Counted from the first letter of the stretch, positions 1 through 5,099 are shown. The stretch is DNA of 5,099 bases from Selenomonas sp. (GCA_017940705.1 JAGAYB010000082.1:1-5099); one strand, 5' to 3'. The notes: generated by a model not told the origin, from the sequence alone. Made by a program: numbers and translations.

Positions 1-282
1 GTAATAATTTGTCACGCGGTCTTCCGTAAGGCTGCTTACGATAGCCGCCCTTGTCTGCTGTAAGTTCTGGCCATCGCGGTACTGCAGGTGACAGCTGTCT
101 AAGGGCGTCTTGCTTTGCCACATAATCGTTCGGGAGGTACGCGGGTCGCTGGTAATGAGCTGGCGCAGCGCCTCAATGGGCGGCGTGCCGGCGGCGGCAA
201 GTCTGGGGAACAGGCTGCTGAGCCCCAGCATAACTGCTGTCTGGCTGACAAGTGTAAGAAATTTGCGGCGGGAAAGCACCAT
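1..282 (-). CDS. Tat-exported metallophosphoesterase, purple acid phosphatase-like (N-terminus only)
   Basis: Ninety-four codons read leftwards from ATG at 282 and run off the window at base 1, so the catalytic domain is not visible. The protein opens with a twin-arginine signal: SRRKFL at residues 4-9, a hydrophobic stretch at about 11-25, and an Ala-rich cleavage site near residue 31 (LAAA then G). The start of the mature part contains an SDPRTSRTIMWQ segment (44-55) followed by a short YRDG strand (68-71). This pattern is typical of the FN3-like N-terminal domain of purple acid phosphatases and related metallophosphoesterases. I therefore infer a folded, metal-loaded phosphoesterase exported to the periplasm or cell surface; its substrate cannot be judged. 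The ATG has an AGGAAG ribosome binding site nine bases upstream that overlaps the stop of the DedA-type gene, indicating translational coupling. The Tat signal is clear; the enzyme assignment is moderate because the metal-binding motifs lie outside the window. Confidence 0.75.
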   Translation of the reverse strand, partial: MVLSRRKFLTLVSQTAVMLGLSSLFPRLAAAGTPPIEALRQLITSDPRTSRTIMWQSKTPLDSCHLQYRDGQNLQQTRAAIVSSLTEDRVTNYY

Positions 283-291
283 AACGAATCA

Positions 292-297
292 CTTCCT
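292..297 (-). promoter_or_regulatory. Ribosome binding site overlapping the upstream stop codon
   Basis: AGGAAG on the minus strand, nine bases before the ATG at 282. Its first two bases are the last two of the TAG stop (298-296) of the DedA-type gene. Ribosomes terminating there would sit on the next initiation site. This supports the ATG start and coupled translation of the two genes. Confidence 0.7.
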
Positions 298-1000
298 ATT
301 TTTCTGCCAGTTTTCGTTGTTCGTGGCGTTCGTAGAGCCAGGCACCGGCAATGAGGATAACAGCAAGAATAATAACGACAATCATGCGTGTCGGGTCCTC
401 CTGATGGGTGATGGCGTCATGGCCGATAATGGCCTCTATGCCCGTAGAGGGGAATTTGCCCACCAGGGAGGCGATGACATAGTCGCGGAACTTCATAGCG
501 GACAAGGCACCGATAGCATTGAGCAGCACGGAGGGAATGTATGGCACCATACGGGCAATCAGCATGACCACAAAACCGCGGCTGCCACTGTACTTGTCCA
601 GATTGGATAAGGTTTTGTTGCGGCTGATGATTTTTTCTGCGGCGTCGCGGAAAAAGAAACGCAGCAGGATAAAGCTGAAGGCCACACCGATGGTTTCCGC
701 AACGACGGAGAGGACAATTCCCCAGAAGATGCCGAATATCAAGGTGTTGGCAGTAGAGAAGATAATTGCCGGTGGAAAACCTAAAGCGTTGACAAAGAGT
801 GTCAGCAGAAAGCTGAAAATAATTGCCCCCGAACCAAAACTCGCAATATAACCGGCTGTTTCCTGAATATCCCCCCGGGCCAGCAGGCCGCAGATATGAG
901 GCAGAAAGGCCGGATTTATCAGATGTATGATGACAAAGAGCAGGACGATGGCCGCCAGGGCTCCGAGTTTCACCGTCCGCAAAGACTTGATAGCAGGCAA
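296..1000 (-). CDS. TVP38/TMEM64 family (DedA/VTT domain) membrane protein
   Basis: A 234-residue integral membrane protein of the VTT/SNARE-associated superfamily. Hydrophobic segments lie at about 12-28, 47-70, 74-95 (with the FPPAIIF helix-breaking segment expected of a re-entrant loop), 96-116, 141-149, 153-182 and 205-223. Diagnostic family features are the Gly-rich helix with E102 leading to R114-FFFR, and the stretch GFVVMLIARMVPYIPSVLLN (142-161) with R150, P153 and N161, followed by the conserved IGALSAMKFRDY block. Characterised relatives act in membrane homeostasis: bacterial DedA proteins include undecaprenyl-phosphate translocases and proteins needed for proton-motive force and Tat export, and eukaryotic TMEM64/TMEM41B/VMP1 are lipid scramblases. 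The substrate here is unknown. The start is TTG at 1000, chosen because AAGGAGG lies seven bases upstream and the nearby ATG at 1020 is out of frame. It is followed after 13 bases by the Tat-exported phosphoesterase gene. Confidence 0.9.
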   Translation of the reverse strand: MPAIKSLRTVKLGALAAIVLLFVIIHLINPAFLPHICGLLARGDIQETAGYIASFGSGAIIFSFLLTLFVNALGFPPAIIFSTANTLIFGIFWGIVLSVVAETIGVAFSFILLRFFFRDAAEKIISRNKTLSNLDKYSGSRGFVVMLIARMVPYIPSVLLNAIGALSAMKFRDYVIASLVGKFPSTGIEAIIGHDAITHQEDPTRMIVVIILAVILIAGAWLYERHEQRKLAEK

Positions 1001-1007
1001 AGCAATT

Positions 1008-1014
1008 CCTCCTT
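1008..1014 (-). promoter_or_regulatory. Strong ribosome binding site that fixes a TTG start
   Basis: AAGGAGG on the minus strand with a seven-base spacer to TTG at 1000. It is a near-perfect anti-16S match at ideal distance. No in-frame ATG is available nearby, so it decides the start of the DedA-type gene. Confidence 0.85.
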
Positions 1015-1037
1015 GAACATGGTTTTTAATGATTTTT

Positions 1038-1046
1038 ATTATACCA
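1038..1046 (-). promoter_or_regulatory. Extended -10 promoter for the DedA-type gene
   Basis: Minus-strand TGGTATAAT combines a TGn extension with a consensus TATAAT box. It would place the transcript start near 1031 and give a leader of about 31 bases before the TTG. No good -35 hexamer lies 17 bases upstream, which is acceptable for extended -10 promoters. The box overlaps the left arm of an inverted repeat. Confidence 0.55.
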
Positions 1047-1061
1047 TGTAAAATGGCATAA
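1039..1061. repeat. Imperfect inverted repeat, candidate operator
   Basis: Half-sites TTATACCAT (1039-1047) and ATGGCATAA (1053-1061) are inverted copies matching at 8 of 9 positions, separated by GTAAA. Total span is 23 bases, about two helical turns, as expected for a dimeric repressor. The left arm overlaps the leftward extended -10 box. No regulator is encoded in the window, and AT-rich promoters can produce such symmetry by chance. Confidence 0.4.
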
Positions 1062-1091
1062 TTTATGAAAAAGACTGTGAGAAACTGTCAA
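1062..1091 (-). promoter_or_regulatory. Second candidate leftward promoter
   Basis: A consensus TTGACA (1091-1086, minus strand) is followed after 18 bases by CATAAA (1067-1062, 4 of 6 matches). It would start transcription near 1055, inside the inverted repeat, so it could be controlled by the same site. The -10 box is weaker than the extended -10 at 1046-1038, so this may be secondary or unused. Confidence 0.3.
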
Positions 1092-1114
1092 TTTTTTATT
1101 TCCTGTGGTAAAAT
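1085..1114 (+). promoter_or_regulatory. Rightward promoter for the permease gene
   Basis: CTGTCA (1085-1090, 4 of 6) and TAAAAT (1109-1114, 5 of 6) are separated by 18 bases, with a TGG extension directly before the -10 box. The predicted start is near 1121, leaving a leader of about 28 bases, too short for a riboswitch. The -35 region overlaps the opposite-strand TTGACA. A TATACT at 1123-1128 is a less likely alternative because its transcript would begin inside the ribosome binding site. Confidence 0.5.
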
Positions 1115-1133
1115 AGAATCGATATACTATGTG

Positions 1134-1140
1134 AAGGGTG
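1134..1140 (+). promoter_or_regulatory. Ribosome binding site deciding the permease start
   Basis: AAGGGTG sits eight bases before ATG at 1149. The upstream in-frame ATG at 1065 has no purine-rich site in front of it and lies upstream of the predicted transcript start, so 1149 is taken as the start. Confidence 0.65.
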
Positions 1141-1148
1141 AACCGTTA

Positions 1149-2414
1149 ATGGGTGTGGCAAAGGATATTTTCACAGGTGCGGCGATGGCCTTAACCGCTG
1201 TGGGGGCATTGGTGGTAACAGCTACGATGCTTTCCTGGGCCGGGGCAAATTTTGCTGCTGCCTATACGGCAGGTGCTATTATGTCCCTGCTGGGAACCTT
1301 GCTGCTCAGCCGCCAGGGCCTTTCCCTGGTGGTTATGCCTTCGGTGACGGTTACAGCTTATCTGGTATTTATTATTGCTATCAGCAACGGCCTGGGGTGG
1401 CAGCAGATTTTAGGCATAAGTGCTGCCGGCTCCGTGCTCGGAACAGGATTTTGGCTGTGGGCGTCAAGACACCGGCAAAATCTTTTGCCGCCGGCTTTGT
1501 GCTGGGGGATATGCCTGGCAGTGGCTGTGTATCTGATTGTGCAGGGGCTTAATCTGGGGCGGATTATCGTCACTTCGCCCTGGAGCGTAACCATGGTGGG
1601 AGACTTTTATGACCCCTTGGCTTATTGGAGCCTGGTGGGGATTATCCTCACCCTGGCACTGGCGGCCTGCCGGTGCAGGCTGGCGCTGTTTTACGGCATG
1701 GCCTTTACGTTGGCGGCCACCTTGCTCGAAGGTTTTTGGGTGATACCGGCAGCGCCGTTTTTTTTGCCGGAGGGGCTTGATACGTCTGTAGGGCAGCTCA
1801 CAGGGGCTGCCGGTACAGATAAAGAGTTATGGCTGTTTGGGCTGACCAGTTTGTGCCTGCCCGTGTGCCTGGGGACTATCAACGCCAGCAGCATTATGGC
1901 TTTTGCTCCGGCGGCCGGCCGGCAGCAGCAATGTAAGGGGGCAGGCACGTTAAGTGCTTTGGGTATTGTCGGAGCGTTGCTGGGAACAACGCCGCTGGCC
2001 GTAGCCCCGACCGCCGCCGCGTCACAGGGGGCAGCCGGCAGGTATGTTACTGGTGGGGCAGCAGCTGTCCTGCTGCTGGCTTTGTTTATGGAACCGCTGG
2101 CGGCTGCCTGGGCTGATTTTCCGGCAATGACGGTGCCCGTTTTAGTGGGCAGTGGTTTTTTGCTCATTCTGCGTCTGAGCAGGGAAATTCCCTTGTCGGC
2201 TGGTGAGGATACGCGCCGGGCGGAACTGATGAGCATTACGGTCATGACTTTGTTGCTGCCGTTGGCGCATAATTTTGCCACGGCTTTAGGTGCCGGAATC
2301 TGGGGATATATTATCTTCATGGTTTTTGCCGGCAGGGCAAGAGATATTTCCCGTTGCATGGCAGCAGGGGGAGCCTTATTTGCTTTTTATTTTGCTTATA
2401 GCATGTTCATTTGA
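1149..2414 (+). CDS. Divergent AzgA/NCS2-like permease
   Basis: A 421-residue polytopic membrane protein, very rich in Ala, Gly and Leu, with roughly 12 hydrophobic segments and length typical of NCS2 transporters. It follows the AzgA (adenine/guanine/hypoxanthine permease) layout. TAYLVFIIAISNGLGWQQIL (69-88) aligns with the family's NAYFA...MGxSWQ region. A VQGLNLGRIIV...VGD segment (131-151) matches the mid-protein block. GIVGALLGTT (272-281) and ALFMEPLAAA (311-320) match the GxxLGTS and LFxxPL blocks, and LLLPLAHNFATALGAGIWGY (368-387) matches the LTYSIANGIAxGFISY block. However, residues expected to line the substrate site are changed: the DLFDxxGT helix reads CLPVCLGT (236-243), YVESAAG reads APTAAAS (286-292), and GGRTG reads AGRYVTG (296-302). 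The substrate is therefore unknown and may not be a purine. ATG at 1149 is preferred over 1065 because AAGGGTG lies just upstream and the extra 28 residues are not family-like and overlap the promoter. Confidence 0.75.
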   Translation: MGVAKDIFTGAAMALTAVGALVVTATMLSWAGANFAAAYTAGAIMSLLGTLLLSRQGLSLVVMPSVTVTAYLVFIIAISNGLGWQQILGISAAGSVLGTGFWLWASRHRQNLLPPALCWGICLAVAVYLIVQGLNLGRIIVTSPWSVTMVGDFYDPLAYWSLVGIILTLALAACRCRLALFYGMAFTLAATLLEGFWVIPAAPFFLPEGLDTSVGQLTGAAGTDKELWLFGLTSLCLPVCLGTINASSIMAFAPAAGRQQQCKGAGTLSALGIVGALLGTTPLAVAPTAAASQGAAGRYVTGGAAAVLLLALFMEPLAAAWADFPAMTVPVLVGSGFLLILRLSREIPLSAGEDTRRAELMSITVMTLLLPLAHNFATALGAGIWGYIIFMVFAGRARDISRCMAAGGALFAFYFAYSMFI

Positions 2415-2454
2415 ATGTGTGGGATAAAGTTGTAAGTTAATGGTTTGTAAGTGC

Positions 2455-2460
2455 AAGGAG
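2455..2460 (+). promoter_or_regulatory. Ribosome binding site for a GTG start
   Basis: AAGGAG, ten bases before GTG at 2471. A TTG directly follows at 2474 but is farther from the site. The 56-base gap after the permease stop shows no convincing promoter or terminator, so the glucosaminidase gene may be read from the permease promoter. Confidence 0.65.
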
Positions 2461-2470
2461 TGTTCAGTTC

Positions 2471-3253
2471 GTGTTGTTTAAGTGTTGTGCGAAAGTTATG
2501 GCAGCCGGTCTTTTGGTCAGTTGCATTGCCGGTGTTCCTGGGGCAGAGGCCCGTCATTTGGGAACCAGTCCTGAGTTGGAAACAAAAGTGGATACCAGTC
2601 AGCGGCTGAAAATCGGCAGCAGCACCAAGGTGGTGGAGCGCGGTACTGCGCAGAAGAGTCTGGAGTCTCGCATTGATGCTATTCTGCATCCGCCGGTTGA
2701 GGAAAAAAAGATTGAGAATGTCAAGGTGCCGACTACGGTGTCAGCTTTTGATGATTCGATTATCGGGACGGCACTGGCCAGTCAGGAGCAGTGCGTCAGA
2801 TATCTGCTGAGCGTCAACCCCAGCCCGAATATCGCTGTGTCACCCAAAGAACTGGTGGCCTATTACTACGAAGAGGGCGCCCGGGAGGGGATTCGTCCGG
2901 ATGTGGCTTTTGCACAGGCTTTGAAGGAAACGGGCTTTTTCCGTTATGGCGGCACGGTGACACCTGACCAGAACAACTATTGCGGCCTGGGGACTACCAG
3001 TGCTGATGTTAAAGGGGCTTATTTTTCCAGTCCACAGATGGGCGTAAGAGCGCAGATTCAGCATTTGCTGGCGTATGTATCTACCCGCCGTCCGTCGGAA
3101 CCGGTGGTTGACCCCCGCTATGCATTGGTACGCAATACTTATGGTTCACGGACGCTTTCCAGCTGGCAGGATTTAAATGGCCGCTGGGCTGTGCCGGGCT
3201 ATACGTACGGCCAGAGCATTATGAGCATGTTCCGGGAAATGTTATCTAAGTAA
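2471..3253 (+). CDS. Secreted glucosaminidase domain protein (peptidoglycan hydrolase)
   Basis: A 260-residue exported protein. The N-terminus has K4 and K8, a hydrophobic stretch at about 9-22, and a possible signal peptidase I site after AEA (residue 27). LVSC at 15-18 also fits a lipobox, so a lipoprotein is possible. Residues 30-95 are a charged, probably flexible linker of no recognised domain. From about 97 to 255 is a mannosyl-glycoprotein endo-beta-N-acetylglucosaminidase-type (GH73-like) domain: SPKELVAYYYEEGAREGIRP (124-143), then FAQALKETGFFRYGG (147-161) with E153 the expected catalytic acid, QNNYCGLG (167-174), and GVRAQIQHLLAY (191-202). The family cleaves GlcNAc-MurNAc linkages in peptidoglycan during growth or separation. 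C108 and C171 could form a disulfide in the periplasm. No SH3, LysM or SLH anchor is visible. The start is GTG with AAGGAG ten bases upstream. Confidence 0.88.
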   Translation: MLFKCCAKVMAAGLLVSCIAGVPGAEARHLGTSPELETKVDTSQRLKIGSSTKVVERGTAQKSLESRIDAILHPPVEEKKIENVKVPTTVSAFDDSIIGTALASQEQCVRYLLSVNPSPNIAVSPKELVAYYYEEGAREGIRPDVAFAQALKETGFFRYGGTVTPDQNNYCGLGTTSADVKGAYFSSPQMGVRAQIQHLLAYVSTRRPSEPVVDPRYALVRNTYGSRTLSSWQDLNGRWAVPGYTYGQSIMSMFREMLSK

Positions 3254-3284
3254 TTTTATATAAAGAGAGGATTTTATTTAGTCT

Positions 3285-4907
3285 ATGATTACTACAAATA
3301 ATGTGAGTTTGCAGTTTGGTAAGCGTGTGCTGTATAAGGATGTAAACTTGAAGTTTACGCCGGGGAACTGCTATGGGATTATCGGGGCTAACGGCGCCGG
3401 AAAGTCAACTTTTTTGAAGCTGCTGTCCGGGGAGATTGAGCCGACGGGGGGCAATATCGAAATCACTCCCGGTGAGCGGCTGGCCGTCCTGCAGCAGGAC
3501 CATTATGCCTACGATGATTACGAGGTGCTGCGCACGGTAATCATGGGGCATAAGCGTCTGGTAGAGATTATGGACGAGAAGGATGCTCTCTACGCCAAGC
3601 CGGATTTCTCTGAGGAGGATGGCATGAAGGCCTCAGAACTGGAGGCAGAATTTGCCGAGCTCAACGGCTGGGATGCTGAGGCTGAGGCGGCCCGTCTGTT
3701 AAACGGTCTGGGCATTCCCGAAGAGGAACACACCATGAAGATGGCTGACCTCACGGCGAAGGAGAAGGTACGCGTACTGCTGGCGCAGGCGCTCTTTGGC
3801 ACCCCGGATATCCTGCTGCTGGACGAGCCGACTAACCATCTGGATGTGGAATCCATCAACTGGCTGGAGGATTTTCTGGCTGGTTTTGAAAATACCGTAA
3901 TCGTGGTATCCCATGACCGCCATTTCCTCAATCAGGTCTGCACTTATATCTGTGATGTGGACTTCGGCGCTATTCAGCTCTATGCCGGCAACTATGATTT
4001 CTGGTATCAGTCCAGCCAGCTGGCTCTGCAGCTGCAGAAGGAACAGAATAAAAAAGCCGAAGAAAAAATCAAGGAATTGCAGAACTTCATCGCCCGTTTT
4101 GCCGCTAATGCAGCCAAATCCAAGCAGGCGACCAGCCGTAAGAAACTGCTGGACAAAATCAAGGTGGAGGATATCAAGCCGTCTTCGCGCCGTTATCCCT
4201 ACATTGCCTTTACGCCCGACAGAGAAGCTGGCGACCAGCTGCTGCAGGTGGAGGGCATCTCCAAGACCGTTGATGGTGAGCAGGTGCTGAAAAACGTCAG
4301 CTTTACCCTGAAACGCGGTGATAAGGTGGCCTTTGTCGGCCCTAACAGCATTGGCAAGACCATGCTGTTTAAGATTCTCATGGGTGAGGAAGAACCTGAT
4401 GAAGGTACTTTCAAGTGGGGCGTAACGACTACGCAGGCCTATCTGCCGGCTGATAACTCTGCTTATTTCGACGGGGTGTCCCTGTCTTTGGTTGACTGGC
4501 TGCGCCAGTATTCCAAGGACCCGGACGAAACCTTTGTGCGTGGTTTCTTAGGCCGGATGCTGTTCTCCGGGGAAGAAAGCCTCAAAAAGGCGTCTGTTCT
4601 TTCCGGTGGTGAGCGCGTGCGCTGCATGCTGTCCAAGATGATGCTCTCCGGTGCAAATGTCCTCCTGATGGACGAACCCACCAACCATCTGGACCTGGAA
4701 TCCATCACGGCACTCAATAATGGTCTCATTGCCTTCGGCGGCACGGCACTTTTCGTGTCCCATGACCATGAGTTTGTCCAGACTATCGCCAACCGCATTA
4801 TCGACATTACGCCGGATGGCGTGGTTGACCGCGTGACGACCTATGATGACTTTTTGGCCAATGAGACTGTCAAGCAGCAGCTGGCAGAAAAATACAGCAA
4901 GAAATAA
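3285..4907 (+). CDS. ybiT: ABC-F family ATPase, YbiT/YkpA type
   Basis: A 540-residue soluble protein with two ATP-binding domains and no membrane segments. Domain 1 has Walker A GANGAGKST (34-42), the Q-loop LQQD (69-72), Walker B and EPTNHLD (176-187) and H-loop SHD (209-211). Its signature is the non-canonical LTAKE (156-160), as is usual in the YbiT/YkpA branch. A charged helical linker (about 241-300, rich in Lys, Glu and Gln) corresponds to the P-site tRNA interaction motif. Domain 2 has Walker A GPNSIGKT (352-359), canonical LSGGE (439-443), Walker B (459-464), EPTNHLD (464-470) and SHD (492-494). ABC-F proteins bind the ribosomal E site and relieve translation problems; the YbiT branch is a general factor, and this is not an obvious antibiotic-resistance type. 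The ATG is preceded by an in-frame TAG and by GAGAGG about 14 bases upstream, an unusually long spacing. It follows the glucosaminidase gene by 31 bases. Confidence 0.93.
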   Translation: MITTNNVSLQFGKRVLYKDVNLKFTPGNCYGIIGANGAGKSTFLKLLSGEIEPTGGNIEITPGERLAVLQQDHYAYDDYEVLRTVIMGHKRLVEIMDEKDALYAKPDFSEEDGMKASELEAEFAELNGWDAEAEAARLLNGLGIPEEEHTMKMADLTAKEKVRVLLAQALFGTPDILLLDEPTNHLDVESINWLEDFLAGFENTVIVVSHDRHFLNQVCTYICDVDFGAIQLYAGNYDFWYQSSQLALQLQKEQNKKAEEKIKELQNFIARFAANAAKSKQATSRKKLLDKIKVEDIKPSSRRYPYIAFTPDREAGDQLLQVEGISKTVDGEQVLKNVSFTLKRGDKVAFVGPNSIGKTMLFKILMGEEEPDEGTFKWGVTTTQAYLPADNSAYFDGVSLSLVDWLRQYSKDPDETFVRGFLGRMLFSGEESLKKASVLSGGERVRCMLSKMMLSGANVLLMDEPTNHLDLESITALNNGLIAFGGTALFVSHDHEFVQTIANRIIDITPDGVVDRVTTYDDFLANETVKQQLAEKYSKK

Positions 4908-4936
4908 GACCGTTAATCTGATATTTTACTTAAACC

Positions 4937-4943
4937 AAAGGAG
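4937..4943 (+). promoter_or_regulatory. Ribosome binding site of the AarF/UbiB-family gene
   Basis: AAAGGAG with an eight-base spacer to ATG at 4952, which supports a real gene start close to the window end. The 44-base gap after the ABC-F stop contains no evident hairpin terminator. Confidence 0.8.
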
Positions 4944-4951
4944 CCAGTGCT

Positions 4952-5099
4952 ATGCTGGGAAATTTGTTTAAAGCTACAAGTGAAGATGCAGGCACCACGG
5001 AACGCCTCAAAGAAATGGTGGCGGTTCTGCGCAGGCGGGAAGTAGTCAAGGGCATGACCCCCGAAAAACTCCGGCAGATTCTGGAGGATTTAGGGCCTA
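4952..5099 (+). CDS. AarF/ABC1/UbiB kinase family protein (N-terminus only)
   Basis: Forty-nine codons plus one base, cut by the window end. The segment RLKEMVAVLRRREVVKGMTP (18-37), followed by EKLRQILEDLGP (38-49), matches the conserved N-terminal region of AarF/ABC1/UbiB proteins, where the LGP continues into TFVKLGQ just outside the window. These are atypical protein-kinase-like ATPases associated with membranes and best known for supporting quinone biosynthesis. In organisms without ubiquinone their role is less clear, and lipid or menaquinone functions have been suggested. The kinase core, with its KxGQ motif and Ala-rich nucleotide loop, is not in the window, so the assignment rests on the N-terminal match. 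The gene starts 44 bases after the ABC-F gene on the same strand and could be co-transcribed with it. Confidence 0.75.
   Translation, partial: MLGNLFKATSEDAGTTERLKEMVAVLRRREVVKGMTPEKLRQILEDLGP

Noticed and set aside
110..610. Plus-strand open frame of 166 codons across the left end
   Set aside because: It is antisense to two genes with clear family motifs (Tat signal and VTT domain), crosses their junction and has no recognisable domain.
1065..1148. N-terminal extension of the permease by 28 residues from ATG at 1065
   Set aside because: There is no ribosome binding site before 1065, the segment covers the predicted promoter, and its sequence does not resemble the start of NCS2 proteins.
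1115..1148. Purine riboswitch ahead of the AzgA-like gene
   Set aside because: The predicted leader is only about 28 bases, far shorter than a purine aptamer, and no conserved loop sequences are present.
1691..2359. Minus-strand open frame of 222 codons opposite the permease
   Set aside because: It is a shadow of a GC-rich coding strand with Ala/Pro/Ser-rich composition and no good ribosome binding site; the permease frame carries the family motifs.
2415..2470. Promoter or terminator between the permease and glucosaminidase genes
   Set aside because: TTGAAT (2411-2416) pairs only with a poor TAAGTT at 16 bases, and no stable hairpin with a T run is present.
3251..3284. Promoter directly before the ABC-F gene (TATATA at 3257-3262)
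   Set aside because: No -35-like hexamer lies 16-18 bases upstream and there is no TGn extension; AT-rich sequence alone is not enough.

Overview
The window reads as a low-complexity housekeeping stretch from a Gram-negative-type Firmicute (Negativicutes, probably a Selenomonas-like genus). This is inferred from three things: strong AGGAGG-type ribosome binding sites with TTG and GTG starts, moderately GC-rich genes separated by short AT-rich gaps, and the style of the proteins (a glucosaminidase with a KETGFFRYGG motif, and a YbiT/YkpA-type ABC-F ATPase followed by an AarF/UbiB-family gene). The taxonomic call is inference only. There are six genes (two cut by the window ends), no RNA genes, no mobile elements and no CRISPR. 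No stretch longer than 300 bases lacks a gene.

Left unit, minus strand: a TVP38/TMEM64 (DedA/VTT) membrane protein at 296-1000, starting with TTG. Thirteen bases downstream comes the N-terminus of a Tat-exported protein whose mature part looks like the start of a purple-acid-phosphatase-type metallophosphoesterase (282 to 1, truncated by the window edge). The stop of the first gene lies within the ribosome binding site of the second, so they are probably translated together.

Centre: a 148-base divergent promoter region (1001-1148). It has AT-rich promoter elements in both directions, overlapping -35 boxes, and an inverted repeat that overlaps the leftward -10 box and could be an operator.

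Right unit, plus strand: a divergent AzgA/NCS2-like permease (1149-2414), a secreted glucosaminidase (2471-3253), a YbiT-type ABC-F protein (3285-4907) and the first 49 codons of an AarF/ABC1/UbiB-family protein (4952 to the end). Gaps are 56, 31 and 44 bases with no clear terminator, so read-through is possible, though the functions are unrelated enough that this may simply be gene packing. Most genes concern the cell envelope: lipid or ion handling (DedA type), export (Tat substrate), solute transport and peptidoglycan turnover.

The most interesting item is the permease. Its overall fold pattern follows AzgA purine permeases, but the acidic and GGRTG-type residues that line the substrate site in that family are replaced. 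Second is the dedA-Tat substrate gene pair with its putative operator. I do not see a new multi-gene defence or biosynthetic system here.
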